Origin: Yoonia maricola
Lineage (GTDB): Bacteria > Pseudomonadota > Alphaproteobacteria > Rhodobacterales > Rhodobacteraceae
Reading direction: 5' to 3'
DNA: 64,000 bases
Assembly (NCBI RefSeq): GCF_002797915.1
Contig: NZ_PGTY01000001.1
Span: forward strand, 558,001 to 622,000
Numbering within the stretch: position 1 is the stretch's first letter; every line of letters begins with the position of its first letter. Below are positions 47,204-56,544 of this stretch, piece by piece. Position numbers and translations under genes: made by a program. A model generated the notes under the pieces. It searched no databases and was not told the origin of the DNA. It saw nothing but the letters and a program-made list of their open reading frames with translations.

Positions 47204-48469
47204 ATGAATGATCATGACGCAATCGGGCCTATGATGGCACAAATCGGCGCCGACGCACGCGCGGCATCAGCCGTGCTGGCGACCGCCGGGTCAGAGCGCA
47301 AATATGCGGCTCTGATTGGCGCTGCCGATGCAATCTGGGAAAACCGGATGGCGATTATGGATGCCAATGCCGAAGATCAGGTATTTGGCGAGAAAAAGGG
47401 TCTTAGCCCTGCCATGATGGACCGTCTGATGTTGGATGAACCACGCATTCGCGCGATGGCAGATGGGCTGCGCGATGTGGCCGCGCAAGCTGATCCGGTG
47501 GGCGAGGTGATGACTGAATGGGACATGCCCACAGGCCTGCATATTCAGCGCGTTCGCACGCCTTTGGGTGTGATCGGGGTGATCTATGAAAGCCGCCCCA
47601 ATGTCACCGCGGATGCGGGTGCCTTGTGCCTGCAGTCTGGCAATGCAGTGATTTTGCGGGGTGGATCAGAAGGCTTCAATTCCTCGACCGCCATTCACCA
47701 GTGTTTGCAAACCGGGCTAAAGCAAGCGGGTTTGCCTGCGGCTTCGATCCAGCTTGTCCCAACCCGCGACCGTGCGGCAGTGTCGGCGATGCTGACCGCG
47801 ACGGACCATATTGATGTCATCGTACCGCGTGGTGGCAAAGGCCTGGTTGGATTGGTGCAGCGCGAGGCGCGGGTGCCTGTCTTCGCTCACCTTGAAGGCA
47901 TTTGTCACATCTACGTGGGTGCGACCGCTGATCCTGCGATGGCGCTGGAGGTTGTGTTGAACGCCAAGACGCGCCGCACTGGAATATGTGGCGCGATGGA
48001 GTGTTTGCTGATCGACTGGCGCTTTTACACGCAGCATGGGTCCATGTTGGTTGATGCCTTGCTGAAAGCGGGTGTGGAGGTGCGCGCAGATGGCGAACTG
48101 GCCAAGATCGACGGCACGACACAGGCGCAAGCCGATGATTTCGGGAAGGAATTCCTTGATATGATCTGTGCCGCCAAACTGGTGGATGGTGTGGATGAAG
48201 CGATTGCGCATATCCGCACCTATGGATCGAACCATACCGACGCGATTGTGACGGCTGATGATCAGGCGGCGGCACATTTCTTCAAAGAACTGGATAGTGC
48301 GATCCTGATGCGCAACGCCTCAACCCAATTCGCAGACGGCGGAGAATTTGGCATGGGAGCCGAGATTGGCATTGCCACGGGTAAGCTCCATGCGCGCGGG
48401 CCGGTTGGGGCAGCGCAACTGACTAGTTTCAAATATCTAGTGACCGGTGACGGCACTGTCCGATCTTAA
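47204..48469 (+). CDS. proA: Gamma-glutamyl phosphate reductase
   Basis: 421 aa. NADPH-dependent reduction of gamma-glutamyl phosphate to glutamate semialdehyde, the step after ProB. Motifs: [48 protein letters not shown], the catalytic Cys in [14 protein letters not shown] (near residue 262) and [10 protein letters not shown]. Same unit as obgE-proB. It converges with chpT, overlapping by 4 bp. Confidence 0.96.
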   Translation: MNDHDAIGPMMAQIGADARAASAVLATAGSERKYAALIGAADAIWENRMAIMDANAEDQVFGEKKGLSPAMMDRLMLDEPRIRAMADGLRDVAAQADPVGEVMTEWDMPTGLHIQRVRTPLGVIGVIYESRPNVTADAGALCLQSGNAVILRGGSEGFNSSTAIHQCLQTGLKQAGLPAASIQLVPTRDRAAVSAMLTATDHIDVIVPRGGKGLVGLVQREARVPVFAHLEGICHIYVGATADPAMALEVVLNAKTRRTGICGAMECLLIDWRFYTQHGSMLVDALLKAGVEVRADGELAKIDGTTQAQADDFGKEFLDMICAAKLVDGVDEAIAHIRTYGSNHTDAIVTADDQAAAHFFKELDSAILMRNASTQFADGGEFGMGAEIGIATGKLHARGPVGAAQLTSFKYLVTGDGTVRS

Positions 48470-49056
48470 AACCGTACGACGATGTGATTGGCTTCGTGTT
48501 TGAACTGCAAGGTCCGACCCGCCTCGGCCAGAACGCCGGGTAGCAGTGCAAATTGCACATGTGCTGCTGTGTAGATGAAGCCAATTTGCGGGGACAAGAG
48601 GTTGTTCCACAGCTCCCTGTCCACCGACAATCGCGGGCCTTCGCCGCGCATCACCCATGTGTCATCCTCTTGGGTGATATGGACATCACCGCCCAAGGGC
48701 AGTGACGCTTCGATGGCCTGCAACATCAACAAGGCGCAGCGCACCAGCCTGCGTGGCTGATCGCCATCGATCTTCCAGATATAATTGATCCGCCCACCGC
48801 GCGCGGTTGCTGCAAGAATGGATAACACTTCGCTGCGGTTAACCATCTGCTCTTCGCTGGCGGCCCCGTAAGCAATACGAAAATACCGGATACGTGCGCT
48901 GGCGTTCTGCACGCTTTCGTTGATCAGATCCATTTCGGCACCGGTATCGCCATCCGTCAGCGACAAAAGCTCGACTCCATTGCCGATTGCCCCAATTGGG
49001 CTGATAAGGTCGTGGCAAATGCGAGAGCCAACAAGCGCTGCGAGATCAGGTTGCAT
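48466..49056 (-). CDS. chpT: Histidine phosphotransferase ChpT
   Basis: 196 aa. The phosphorelayed His is H15 in [16 protein letters not shown], a HisKA-like helical dimerisation hairpin, followed by a degenerate ATPase-like lobe lacking N-D-G nucleotide motifs ([21 protein letters not shown]). ChpT passes phosphate from CckA to CtrA and CpdR, controlling cell cycle and, in the Roseobacter group, motility and gene-transfer-agent genes. The candidate CtrA site upstream of the chemoreceptor at 22.9 kb may be one of its outputs. Divergent from the DUF3553 gene by 29 bp. Confidence 0.9.
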   Translation of the reverse strand: MQPDLAALVGSRICHDLISPIGAIGNGVELLSLTDGDTGAEMDLINESVQNASARIRYFRIAYGAASEEQMVNRSEVLSILAATARGGRINYIWKIDGDQPRRLVRCALLMLQAIEASLPLGGDVHITQEDDTWVMRGEGPRLSVDRELWNNLLSPQIGFIYTAAHVQFALLPGVLAEAGRTLQFKHEANHIVVRF

Positions 49057-49085
49057 GGTGCAGCCTCCGTTGTGAAAGAGAAGAA

Positions 49086-49265
49086 ATGTCTGACATGAAT
49101 GCGATACTGGAGCCCGGCATGCTGGTCCGCCATCCTGAGCGGCCTGATTGGGGCACCGGACAGGTGCAATCGAATATTGGTGGCAAAATCACCGTGAATT
49201 TTAGGGAAGAGGGTAAAGTCGTCATCGATGGTAAACGTGTTCTACTCTTACTGGTTCATGAATGA
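49086..49265 (+). CDS. Small DUF3553 protein
   Basis: 59 aa, starting at the ATG at 49086 with AAGAGAAG upstream. The product reads MLVRHPERPDWGTGQVQSN and ends KRVLLLLVHE, matching DUF3553: a short, basic-then-hydrophobic beta-rich domain also found at the C-terminus of some helicases (UvrD-like), where a DWGxGxVQS core is conserved. Function as a free-standing protein is unknown; nucleic-acid association is the inference. It is divergent from chpT and precedes olsB. Confidence 0.8.
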   Translation: MSDMNAILEPGMLVRHPERPDWGTGQVQSNIGGKITVNFREEGKVVIDGKRVLLLLVHE

Positions 49266-49341
49266 AGTACAACCTAAGGCTGAGTGCTGCAAGTGAAGTT
49301 TGTGCGCGTCTTTTCATTACGTCGCGTGAAATGGTTGCTAA

Positions 49342-50169
49342 ATGGTTAATTTGTCTGCAGATACGGGCCGGATGAGAGATAGTGCAGACGTTATGACGCA
49401 GGCGACACCAAAGTTTGCCACGCAGATCGCGCGGACGGATGATGAGATCAACGCCGCACTACGCCTGCGCTATGATGTCTTCGTGGCCGAGCTTGGGGGT
49501 GATGGCCCACTAGTGGATCATACCGCGCAATTGGAACAAGATGTGTTTGATCGCCACGCCGATCACATTATTCTGTTGGATAAAGCGCGTGCCGGTGCTG
49601 ATCAGGTGATAGGTGTTTACCGTGTCATGACTGCTGGCATGGCGCAGGCCGCTGGCCGGTTTTACTGCGCTGAGGAATATGATCTGACGCCGCTCTATAA
49701 CAGTGGAAAGCGGTTGCTGGAATTGGGCCGGTCGTGCCTGCACCCAGACTACCGGGGCGGGCCTGCAATGATGCATCTGTGGGCGGGGCTGGCGGACTAT
49801 GCGCAAGCCCGCAAGATTGATCTGTTGTTTGGTGTGGCTTCTTTTCACGGCACCGACGTTGCGGCTTTGACAGAACCGCTGAGCCTGCTGCATCATCGTC
49901 ATCTGGCGCGTGAGGCGTTACGGGTCAAGGCAATCGGGCCAACGGCGCTTTCGATGAATATCATTCAGGCAGATCGTCTGGACCGCGTAAGCGCAGTGCG
50001 GCAAATGCCTGCCTTGATCAAAGCCTATTTGCGGTTGGGCGGCACCGTTGGCGATGGGGCATTTGTTGATCATGATTTCAACACCGTTGATGTCTGTCTG
50101 ATCTTGGAAAGCGATGCGATATCAGGTTTGCAACGCCGCATGCTGACCATGGGTGCTGCCGATGGATAA
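49342..50169 (+). CDS. olsB: L-ornithine N(alpha)-acyltransferase (hemolysin-like GNAT)
   Basis: 275 aa. Transfers a 3-hydroxyacyl group from ACP to ornithine, giving lyso-ornithine lipid. Family segments: NAALRLRYDVFVAELGGDGP, DHIILLDK, GVYRVMTAGMAQAAGRFYCAEEYDL, LELGRSCLHPDYRGGPAMMHLW and VASFHGTDV. Operon with olsA, overlapping it by 8 bp. Ornithine lipids replace phospholipids under phosphate limitation, which fits the presence of a PstS-like protein in this window, though no regulatory link is visible. Confidence 0.9.
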   Translation: MVNLSADTGRMRDSADVMTQATPKFATQIARTDDEINAALRLRYDVFVAELGGDGPLVDHTAQLEQDVFDRHADHIILLDKARAGADQVIGVYRVMTAGMAQAAGRFYCAEEYDLTPLYNSGKRLLELGRSCLHPDYRGGPAMMHLWAGLADYAQARKIDLLFGVASFHGTDVAALTEPLSLLHHRHLAREALRVKAIGPTALSMNIIQADRLDRVSAVRQMPALIKAYLRLGGTVGDGAFVDHDFNTVDVCLILESDAISGLQRRMLTMGAADG

Positions 50170-50992
50170 AACGTGGCACGGCGCGATAATGCCCCCCGCT
50201 GATCCGCCGGGATTGGCCGGTTGGCTGCGTGCTATCATGCGTGCAATACCACTGATCATATTGGTCTTTGGTGGCTTGCTGGTATTGCTTTTGATGCGCC
50301 TTTTTGAACGGCCCTTATGCGGCATGCGCCGTCCGGTTACGCCATACATCACGCAAGTCGTCTGTCGCACGGCCTTTGTTATTTTGGGCATGCGCTACAG
50401 CAGCGATGGTCAACCGCTTAGCGGCGCGGGTGCAGTTGTGGCGAACCACGCGTCATGGCTGGACATCTTTGCGCTCAATGCCCGCAAACGTATCTATTTT
50501 GTGTCCAAATCTGAAGTGGCAGATTGGCCCGGTATTGGCTGGCTGGCACGCGCAACAGGTACGGTTTTTATCCAACGCGACCGCAGCGCGTTGCGCCACC
50601 AGATCACCGTATTTCGCCAACGGTTGGCCGCCGGACACAGGCTTCTGTTCTTTCCCGAAGGAACATCGACCGATGGTTTGCAGGTGCTGGGTTTCAAGCC
50701 GGCGCTATTCGCGGCTTTCTTCGATCCTGCCTTGCGCGACAGTTTGCAGATGCAGGCGGTTTCGGTTGTCTACAGAGCGCCTTCCGGCGCTGATCCGCGG
50801 TTTTATGGGTGGTGGGGTGACATGGCCTTTGGCCCGCATCTGATGACCACGCTGGCGGCCAAGCGGCAGGGCGGGGTGCACGTGACGTATCATGCGCCTG
50901 TTCAAGTGGCCGATTTTGCCGATCGTAAGACATTGGCAAAGGCCTTGGAAGATCAGGTGCGCGTAGGTCTAGCCCAGCATCGCGCGACGTAG
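50162..50992 (+). CDS. olsA: Lyso-ornithine lipid O-acyltransferase (PlsC family)
   Basis: 276 aa from the ATG at 50162. A membrane anchor (about 18-45) precedes the acyltransferase motif NHASWLD (HX4D, about 95-101), then FVSKSEVADWPGIGWLARATG, FIQRDR and FPEGTSTDG. Adds the second acyl chain to make ornithine lipid. Convergent with the ThiE-like gene, overlapping its end by 24 bp. Confidence 0.9.
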   Translation: MDKTWHGAIMPPADPPGLAGWLRAIMRAIPLIILVFGGLLVLLLMRLFERPLCGMRRPVTPYITQVVCRTAFVILGMRYSSDGQPLSGAGAVVANHASWLDIFALNARKRIYFVSKSEVADWPGIGWLARATGTVFIQRDRSALRHQITVFRQRLAAGHRLLFFPEGTSTDGLQVLGFKPALFAAFFDPALRDSLQMQAVSVVYRAPSGADPRFYGWWGDMAFGPHLMTTLAAKRQGGVHVTYHAPVQVADFADRKTLAKALEDQVRVGLAQHRAT

Positions 50993-51595
50993 ATTACCCA
51001 AGGTCGCAGCGGGGTTTTCGGTGGTCCATATCTCATCGCCAATGCCGAAAAAGTCGGTATGTGGCGATAGCGCGCGAACAAGATCGGCATCAAGCGCACC
51101 TTCGGCAACGACAGGCACTTCGATCATCATTGACCACCATTCAAAGAGGTCCAGTTCGGCCTGTCGACCATCGCCCAACGCGGTCTTCCCAACGGGGCCA
51201 AAACTGACGTAATCGGCACCCAATTCACCCGCAGTCATGCCATCATGACGCGAATTGGTACAATGGCTGCCAACGATTGCATCATCGCCAAGTGATTTGC
51301 GTACTTGCCGCACAGATCTGGCACCATCCGTCAAATGCACCCCGTCCAACCCCAGACGTTCGACCAGCTGCACATGGGCCTCGATCACCAGTGCCACATC
51401 GCGTTCATGCGTGACCTCGCGCAGGGCATCAGCCGCCTTCGCGATCCGCCCTTCGTCAGTAGAGGCCAGAGCAAGACGGACGCAGCCGACCTCGGTACTA
51501 TCCAGGCAGGCGGCCAGCTGTGCTGGAAAGGTCGACAGATCAAATTCAGACGGGCTGATCAGGTAGATTTGGGGGTGATCTTGTGCGTCCGACAT
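50969..51595 (-). CDS. Thiamine phosphate synthase-like protein (ThiE/TenI family)
   Basis: 208 aa from the ATG at 51595. TIM-barrel of the TMP synthase group: YLISPSEFDLSTFPAQLAAC, ALVIEAHVQLVERLGLDGVHLTDGA, VGSHCTNSRHDGMTAGELGADYVSFGPVG, FFGIGDEIWTTENP. The phosphate-binding and pyrimidine-binding residues of classical ThiE (TK, S-P-T, FGT) are partly replaced: the usual GPIFPT becomes SFGPVGKTALG. It may thus be a divergent, possibly non-thiamine member. It stands alone, convergent with olsA. Confidence 0.78.
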   Translation of the reverse strand: MSDAQDHPQIYLISPSEFDLSTFPAQLAACLDSTEVGCVRLALASTDEGRIAKAADALREVTHERDVALVIEAHVQLVERLGLDGVHLTDGARSVRQVRKSLGDDAIVGSHCTNSRHDGMTAGELGADYVSFGPVGKTALGDGRQAELDLFEWWSMMIEVPVVAEGALDADLVRALSPHTDFFGIGDEIWTTENPAATLGNLRRAMLG

Positions 51596-51727
51596 ATGGG
51601 CGTTCCGATAGTTTTGAAGTGTCACGCAGGTTTAGCGAGGAAAATGCGGAATGGCTATGGGTCTTGGGGTTCTTGTCTTGCGAAACGGGGCGGCGTATCA
51701 GGCTGCACGTTTGAGAAAGGAAACCTC

Positions 51728-52471
51728 ATGCCCATCAGCACCGACCTGCAACCTGCATTCGTCCTGATCCGCCCGCAGATGGGCGAGAACATCGGGGCTG
51801 CGGCGCGCGGCATGTGGAATTTTGGTCTGGACCGGATGCGGATCATCGCGCCGCGCGATGGCTGGCCAAACCAAAAGGCAGTCGCAATGGCCAGCGGGGC
51901 GGGGCGCCTGTTGGATGAGGCGCAGATTTTTGATGATACCGGCGGAGCGATTGCAGATTGTGACTATGTCTATGCGACCACTGCGCGCCCACGCGGGCTG
52001 ACGAAACTGGTGCTATCGCCCGAAGCCGCCATGCAGGATGCGCGCCAGCGTGTGGCCCAGGGGCAGAAGGTCGCCGTGATGTTTGGCCCCGAACGTGCGG
52101 GTATGGAAAACGATGATATCGCGCGGGCGAATGCGATTATCTCGGTCCCTGTGAACCCGGAATTTCCGTCGCTCAATCTGGCGCAATGTGTCTTGCTGAC
52201 GGGCTATGAATGGCGGCGTGAGGCGGTTGATGTTGATGCGGCGCGCGTTGATGCTGTTGGTGATTGGGCAGAGCAGATCGAGATTGAAAAACTCAGTGAT
52301 CATTATGAAGGGCGACTGGAGGAGGCGGGGTTCTTTTATCCCGCACACAAGGCCGAGAACATGAAGCTGAACCTGCGCAACATGTGGTCACGGATGCCGA
52401 TGACACGGGCGGATGTGCAGATGCTGCATGGGATGATGCGCCAGATGGTGCGATGGAAAGAGCGCGGGTGA
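51728..52471 (+). CDS. trmJ: tRNA/rRNA methyltransferase, TrmJ-like (SPOUT)
   Basis: 247 aa from the ATG at 51728 with GAAAGGAAAC upstream. The SPOUT knot is visible: ENIGAAARGMWNFGLDRMRI, VAVMFGPERAGMENDDIARANAIISVPVNPEFPSLNLAQ, a trefoil-knot SAM site. The C-terminal helical tail (about 190-245: MTRADVQMLHGMMRQMV) is TrmJ-type. TrmJ 2'-O-methylates tRNA position 32. Likely monocistronic: a long palindrome follows it. Confidence 0.87.
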   Translation: MPISTDLQPAFVLIRPQMGENIGAAARGMWNFGLDRMRIIAPRDGWPNQKAVAMASGAGRLLDEAQIFDDTGGAIADCDYVYATTARPRGLTKLVLSPEAAMQDARQRVAQGQKVAVMFGPERAGMENDDIARANAIISVPVNPEFPSLNLAQCVLLTGYEWRREAVDVDAARVDAVGDWAEQIEIEKLSDHYEGRLEEAGFFYPAHKAENMKLNLRNMWSRMPMTRADVQMLHGMMRQMVRWKERG

Positions 52472-52477
52472 GTTTGC

Positions 52478-52503
52478 GTAAGGTGGATCATGATCCACCT
52501 TAC
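52478..52503. repeat. 26-nt perfect palindrome after trmJ
   Basis: A 26-bp perfect inverted repeat without spacer; the half-site is GTAAGGTGGATCA. In RNA it folds as a hairpin with a small loop. There is no T-run, so it may be a weak terminator, a stability element or a dispersed intergenic repeat. It lies between trmJ and ctaA. Confidence 0.7.
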
Positions 52504-52586
52504 CCGACCGCGCTGTGGCACCCTGACGCTTGCGGATCACTGCGCTGAGTTCTAAGTATCTGGCAAGATCCGAGCGGAGACCAAAG

Positions 52587-53723
52587 ATGGCGACCAAACG
52601 CAGTATTTTTGAAGATGTCGGCGACACGCCCAAACAAGTCGCAGCCCCGGGCGGGATTGACCGTGCAGGGCAGGGTGCACGCGGCTTGATCCGTGCTTGG
52701 CTTATGACGCTTTTCGCGCTGGTCGTTGTCATGATCGTCGTGGGTGGTCTGACCCGGCTGACCGACAGTGGCCTGTCCATCACCGAATGGAAGCCTGTGA
52801 CCGGTGCGATGCCACCTATGTCAGAGGTGGAATGGACGGCAGAGTTCGACAAATACCGCATGATCCCCGAATATCAGATTCAGAACCGCGGCATGACATT
52901 GGCCGAGTTCAAGGTGATCTATTGGTGGGAATGGGGGCACAGGCAGCTGGGTCGTTTTATCGGCTTGGTCTGGGCCGCCGGGTTTGTCGCCTTCGCTGCA
53001 ATGCGCAAAATCCCGACAGGCTGGACGCCAAAGCTTTTGTTTATTGGGGCCTTGGGCGGCCTGCAAGGGTTCATCGGCTGGTGGATGGTGTCCTCTGGCC
53101 TTGAAGAGGGGATGCTGGACGTGGCCTCATACAGGCTTGCGACCCATCTTGGGCTGGCCTTCGTGATCTTTGCTTTCATTGCTTGGTATGTCTACCAGCT
53201 AGGGCGCAGTCAGGCGGATCTGTTACAAGCCCGCCGAGGTGGGGATGCAGGTTTAGCCCGGCTGGGCAGCGTGCTGATTGGTCTCGCCTTCCTCCAAATC
53301 ATTCTTGGCGCATTGGTGGCCGGCATTGACGCAGGCCGCGCGTTCCCCGATTGGCCGCTGATGGCCGGTGGCTTTCTGCCGCCGGAGCCTTTGTCGCTTA
53401 GCCCCCTTTGGCGGAACTTCTTTGAAGATGCGGGGCTGGTTCAATTTATGCACCGCATGGTTGGTTATGCGCTTTTTGCTTTCACCGTCTTTGTTTGGAT
53501 GCGCGCCCGTCGGTCGGCCAATGAAAATACGCGTTTCGTCTTTAATGCGGTGATGGCTGTCATGATCTTGCAAGTGGTGATCGGGATTGTGACCGTGATG
53601 TACTCTGCCCCTTGGCAGATTGCGATTGTGCATCAACTGGTAGCGGTCGTCCTCTGGGCGCTTATTCTGCGTGCGCGCTTTGTGGCGCAATATCCCATCG
53701 CACAAACAATCAAAGGGGCCTGA
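52587..53723 (+). CDS. ctaA: Heme A synthase (CtaA, type 2)
   Basis: 378 aa from ATG 52587 (GCGGAGA site). Eight helices in two four-helix halves. Conserved haem-coordinating histidines can be seen in WEWGHRQLGR and ATHLGLAF (first half) and FMHRMVGYA and VHQLVAVVL (second half). Motifs LTRLTDSGLSITEWKPVTG and INGGFLPP-like FLPPEPLSLSP are typical. Oxidises haem O to haem A for aa3-type oxidase. Neighbours are unrelated. Confidence 0.94.
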   Translation: MATKRSIFEDVGDTPKQVAAPGGIDRAGQGARGLIRAWLMTLFALVVVMIVVGGLTRLTDSGLSITEWKPVTGAMPPMSEVEWTAEFDKYRMIPEYQIQNRGMTLAEFKVIYWWEWGHRQLGRFIGLVWAAGFVAFAAMRKIPTGWTPKLLFIGALGGLQGFIGWWMVSSGLEEGMLDVASYRLATHLGLAFVIFAFIAWYVYQLGRSQADLLQARRGGDAGLARLGSVLIGLAFLQIILGALVAGIDAGRAFPDWPLMAGGFLPPEPLSLSPLWRNFFEDAGLVQFMHRMVGYALFAFTVFVWMRARRSANENTRFVFNAVMAVMILQVVIGIVTVMYSAPWQIAIVHQLVAVVLWALILRARFVAQYPIAQTIKGA

Positions 53724-53727
53724 TCCT

Positions 53728-55197
53728 ATGACGGCATATGACGAACTGATGCAGTTCCAACGCGAAACCGAAGCGCTTGGCCAGATTGCAGGCCGCCTTG
53801 GCTGGGATCAGGAAACGATGATGCCACAGGGTGCGACCCCGCAACGTGCCGAAGAACATGGGGCAATGGCCAATATCTTGCACGCGCGCCGGATTGACCC
53901 GCGTGTGGGTGACTGGCTGCAGACCGCAGAGGCCCTTGATGATGTGGCGGCGGCCAACCTGCGCCATATCAAGCGCGATTTTGAACGGACCGCAAAGGTG
54001 CCTGCCACCCTGGCCGCTGAACTGGCCAAGACCACATCATTGGCGCACCGCGTCTGGGCCCAAGCGCGCGCTGATGAAGATGTCGCGGCCTTTCTGCCCA
54101 TATTGCAGAAGGTCGTCGCATTACGCCGAGAAGAGGCAAGTGCTGTTGCGGGCAACGCCGACCCGTATGATGCTTTGCTGGATGATTATGAATCGGGTGC
54201 CACCGGTGCAAGTCTGGGTGCGATGTTCGCGGCCCTGCGCCCGCGTTTGGTGGCACTGCGATCTGCCATTCTGGACCAACCCGCGCCGCAGACCCTTTCG
54301 GGTGATTTTGATGAGGTGGCACAGCTTGCCCTTTCGGAAAAGCTGGCGCTGGCCTTTGGGTATGACGTGGGTCATGGGCGCATTGATAAGGCTGTGCATC
54401 CATTTTCTTCGGGTTCTGGCCTTGATGTGCGGATTACGACGCGCACAAGCCTGACAGACCCGTTCAATTGTTTCTATTCGACTATTCATGAGGTCGGTCA
54501 CGCGGCTTATGAGCAGGGAATTGATGCAGCACATCTGCTGACCCCGCTGGGGCGTGGTGTATCGATGGGTGTGCATGAAAGCCAAAGCCGGATTTACGAG
54601 AACCAACTGGGGCGCAGCCGCGCGTTTACCGGATGGCTTTACGGGCAAATGCGCGATCAGTTTGGTGATTTCGGCATTGCTGATGAGGATGCTTTCTATG
54701 CCACTGTGAACCGCGTCAGCGATGGGTTTATTCGGACCGAAGCAGATGAGGTGCAGTATAACTTGCACGTGCTGCTGCGTTTTGACCTGGAGCGCGCATT
54801 GATGTCCGGCGATCTGGCGGTCAATGATCTTGAGGCGGCTTGGAACGACCGTTTCGCTGCCGATTTTGGCTATGCCATTGATAAGCCCTCAAATGGTGTA
54901 TTGCAGGATGTGCATTGGTCCGAAGGGCTGTTTGGATATTTCCCGACCTATACGCTGGGGAATGTCTATGCGGGCTGTTTGCATGTCGCATTGCGCGACG
55001 CGGTGCCGGGGTTGGATGACGATCTGGCGCAGGGCGATACATCGAAGGCCACAGGTTGGTTGCGAGAGAACTTGCAGCAGTTTGGTGGGTTACGCACGCC
55101 GGTTGAGACGATTGCGCATGCGACGGTGGCTGTGCCTGATGAGGGGCCGCTTTTGGATTATCTTGAGGATAAATTCAGGGGCATTTACGGGTTGTAA
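53728..55197 (+). CDS. Carboxypeptidase M32 (Taq family)
   Basis: 489 aa from the ATG at 53728. The zinc motif HEVGH (about 253-257) sits in STIHEVGHAAYEQG, with MGVHESQSRIYENQLGRS supplying the third ligand and later DEVQYNLHVLLRFDLERALMSGDL. This is the M32 metallocarboxypeptidase, releasing C-terminal residues from peptides in the cytoplasm; peptide catabolism is the likely role. Starts 4 bp after the ctaA stop and may be co-transcribed. Confidence 0.93.
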   Translation: MTAYDELMQFQRETEALGQIAGRLGWDQETMMPQGATPQRAEEHGAMANILHARRIDPRVGDWLQTAEALDDVAAANLRHIKRDFERTAKVPATLAAELAKTTSLAHRVWAQARADEDVAAFLPILQKVVALRREEASAVAGNADPYDALLDDYESGATGASLGAMFAALRPRLVALRSAILDQPAPQTLSGDFDEVAQLALSEKLALAFGYDVGHGRIDKAVHPFSSGSGLDVRITTRTSLTDPFNCFYSTIHEVGHAAYEQGIDAAHLLTPLGRGVSMGVHESQSRIYENQLGRSRAFTGWLYGQMRDQFGDFGIADEDAFYATVNRVSDGFIRTEADEVQYNLHVLLRFDLERALMSGDLAVNDLEAAWNDRFAADFGYAIDKPSNGVLQDVHWSEGLFGYFPTYTLGNVYAGCLHVALRDAVPGLDDDLAQGDTSKATGWLRENLQQFGGLRTPVETIAHATVAVPDEGPLLDYLEDKFRGIYGL

Positions 55198-55241
55198 GGC
55201 CGGGATTGCCTCCGGCGGAAGTTTGATTGGACGAAGAAAGA

Positions 55242-56024
55242 TCAGGTCCAGTCAGGGTTGCGCTTCTCTAAGAATGCGTTGATGCCTTCGTTTGTATCGG
55301 CCACCAACATGTTTTGAACCATGACATCGCCTGCGTAGGCATAGGCTTCGGCGGTGGTCATCTGTGCTTGCGCATAGAAGGCTTGTTTGCCTGTTTTGAC
55401 AGCTGAGGCAAGTTTACTGGCGATGCTATGGGCCATTTCGGCCGTTTCACGCGACAGCGCGTCTGAGTGGACACTGCGGTTGATCAACCCCAGTTCCTGT
55501 GCCTCGCGCGCACTGATGAAGCGACCGGTCGTCAGCATCTCGAACGCAGCTTTGCGGTGGATATTGCGGGTGAGCGCCACCATGGGTGTTGAACAAAACA
55601 GGCCGATGTTCACACCATTCACGCCAAAGCGTGTTTCATCATCAGCAATGGCCAGATCACAGCTTGCAACCAGTTGGCAGCCAGCGGCGGTCGCGATGCC
55701 GTGGACCTGTGCGATGACAGGTTGCGGTATGGATTGGATGCGCTGCATCATCGCAGCACAGCGTGCGAAAAGGTCTTTGAAGTAGGCGGTACCGCCATCA
55801 CCCGTCTTGCGGCCTGCCTGCATTTGCTTGAGATCATGACCGGCACAAAAGGCTTTACCGGTCCCGCGCAGGACGACGGCGTGGATTGTTGTATCTTGGG
55901 CGATATCGTCCAAGGCGCCGTGCAGGGCCGCCAGCATGTCATCGGACAGGGCATTCAGCCGCTCTGGCGCGTTCATGGTCAGGGTTGCGACCGACGCTGC
56001 GTCGTCTCTGAGAAGGATTGTCAT
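55242..56024 (-). CDS. Enoyl-CoA hydratase/isomerase family protein
   Basis: 260 aa crotonase fold. N-terminal oxyanion loop GTGKAFCAGHDLKQMQAG, second oxyanion segment ATAAGCQLVASCDLAIADDETRFGVNGVNIGLFCSTP, and the C-terminal helical trimerisation tail. One of the usual catalytic Glu positions reads otherwise (GVNIGLFCST), so hydration of enoyl-CoA is not certain; it resembles the ECHDC3-like group. Divergent from the hotdog gene, 51 bp apart. Confidence 0.88.
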   Translation of the reverse strand: MTILLRDDAASVATLTMNAPERLNALSDDMLAALHGALDDIAQDTTIHAVVLRGTGKAFCAGHDLKQMQAGRKTGDGGTAYFKDLFARCAAMMQRIQSIPQPVIAQVHGIATAAGCQLVASCDLAIADDETRFGVNGVNIGLFCSTPMVALTRNIHRKAAFEMLTTGRFISAREAQELGLINRSVHSDALSRETAEMAHSIASKLASAVKTGKQAFYAQAQMTTAEAYAYAGDVMVQNMLVADTNEGINAFLEKRNPDWT

Positions 56025-56075
56025 GGTCAGGCTCTCATGTTGATCTGTGTGCAGACTAAGCGGGAGCGAAGGAAT

Positions 56076-56495
56076 ATGGAACCAAAGATGGATATTGCGG
56101 CGTTACAGGACTTTGTTGCGCGTGAATTTCCGCAGTTGGGTGATGATTTTGTGATTGAGCGGTTGCGCGAGGATGGTGTGACAGTCCGTCTTCAAGTTGC
56201 TGAACATCACTTACGCCCCGGTGGCACGGTGTCTGGTCCATCCATGTTTGCTTTGGCTGATGTAGGCATGTATCTGGCGATCCTTGCGCGGATCGGACCT
56301 GTTGCCTTGGCGGTAACGACCAATTGCAGCATTGATTTTATGCGCAAACCGGCCGCAGGTGCCGATTTGATCTGTGAAACCCGGCTGCATAAGTTGGGAC
56401 GCGTTTTGGCTGTGGGTGATGCGATGATCTATAGTGAAGGCCAATCGGCCCCGGTGGCGCGTGCGTCACTGACGTATTCTATTCCACCTTCATGA
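56076..56495 (+). CDS. PaaI-like hotdog thioesterase
   Basis: 139 aa from ATG 56076 (GCGAAGG site). Hotdog-fold acyl-CoA thioesterase: EHHLRPGGTVSGPSMFALADVGMYLAILARIG is the central helix and active-site segment, followed by VTTNCSIDFMRKPAAGADLICETRLHKLGR. Probably cleaves aryl- or short acyl-CoA. Adjacency to the enoyl-CoA hydratase fits a fatty or aromatic acid role, but the genes are divergent. Confidence 0.88.
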   Translation: MEPKMDIAALQDFVAREFPQLGDDFVIERLREDGVTVRLQVAEHHLRPGGTVSGPSMFALADVGMYLAILARIGPVALAVTTNCSIDFMRKPAAGADLICETRLHKLGRVLAVGDAMIYSEGQSAPVARASLTYSIPPS

Positions 56496-56500
56496 AAAAA

Positions 56501-56521
56501 GGGCCGGAGCATGTCCGGCCC
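56501..56521 (-). terminator. Terminator of the DUF1127 gene
   Basis: Stem GGGCCGGA with TCCGGCCC (8 bp), 5-nt loop. On the minus strand a run of T (TTTTTT) follows, so it ends the DUF1127 transcript; on the plus strand it stands just after the hotdog gene. Confidence 0.8.
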
Positions 56522-56544
56522 AGTGAGGAAGAGGCAGGAGGGGT

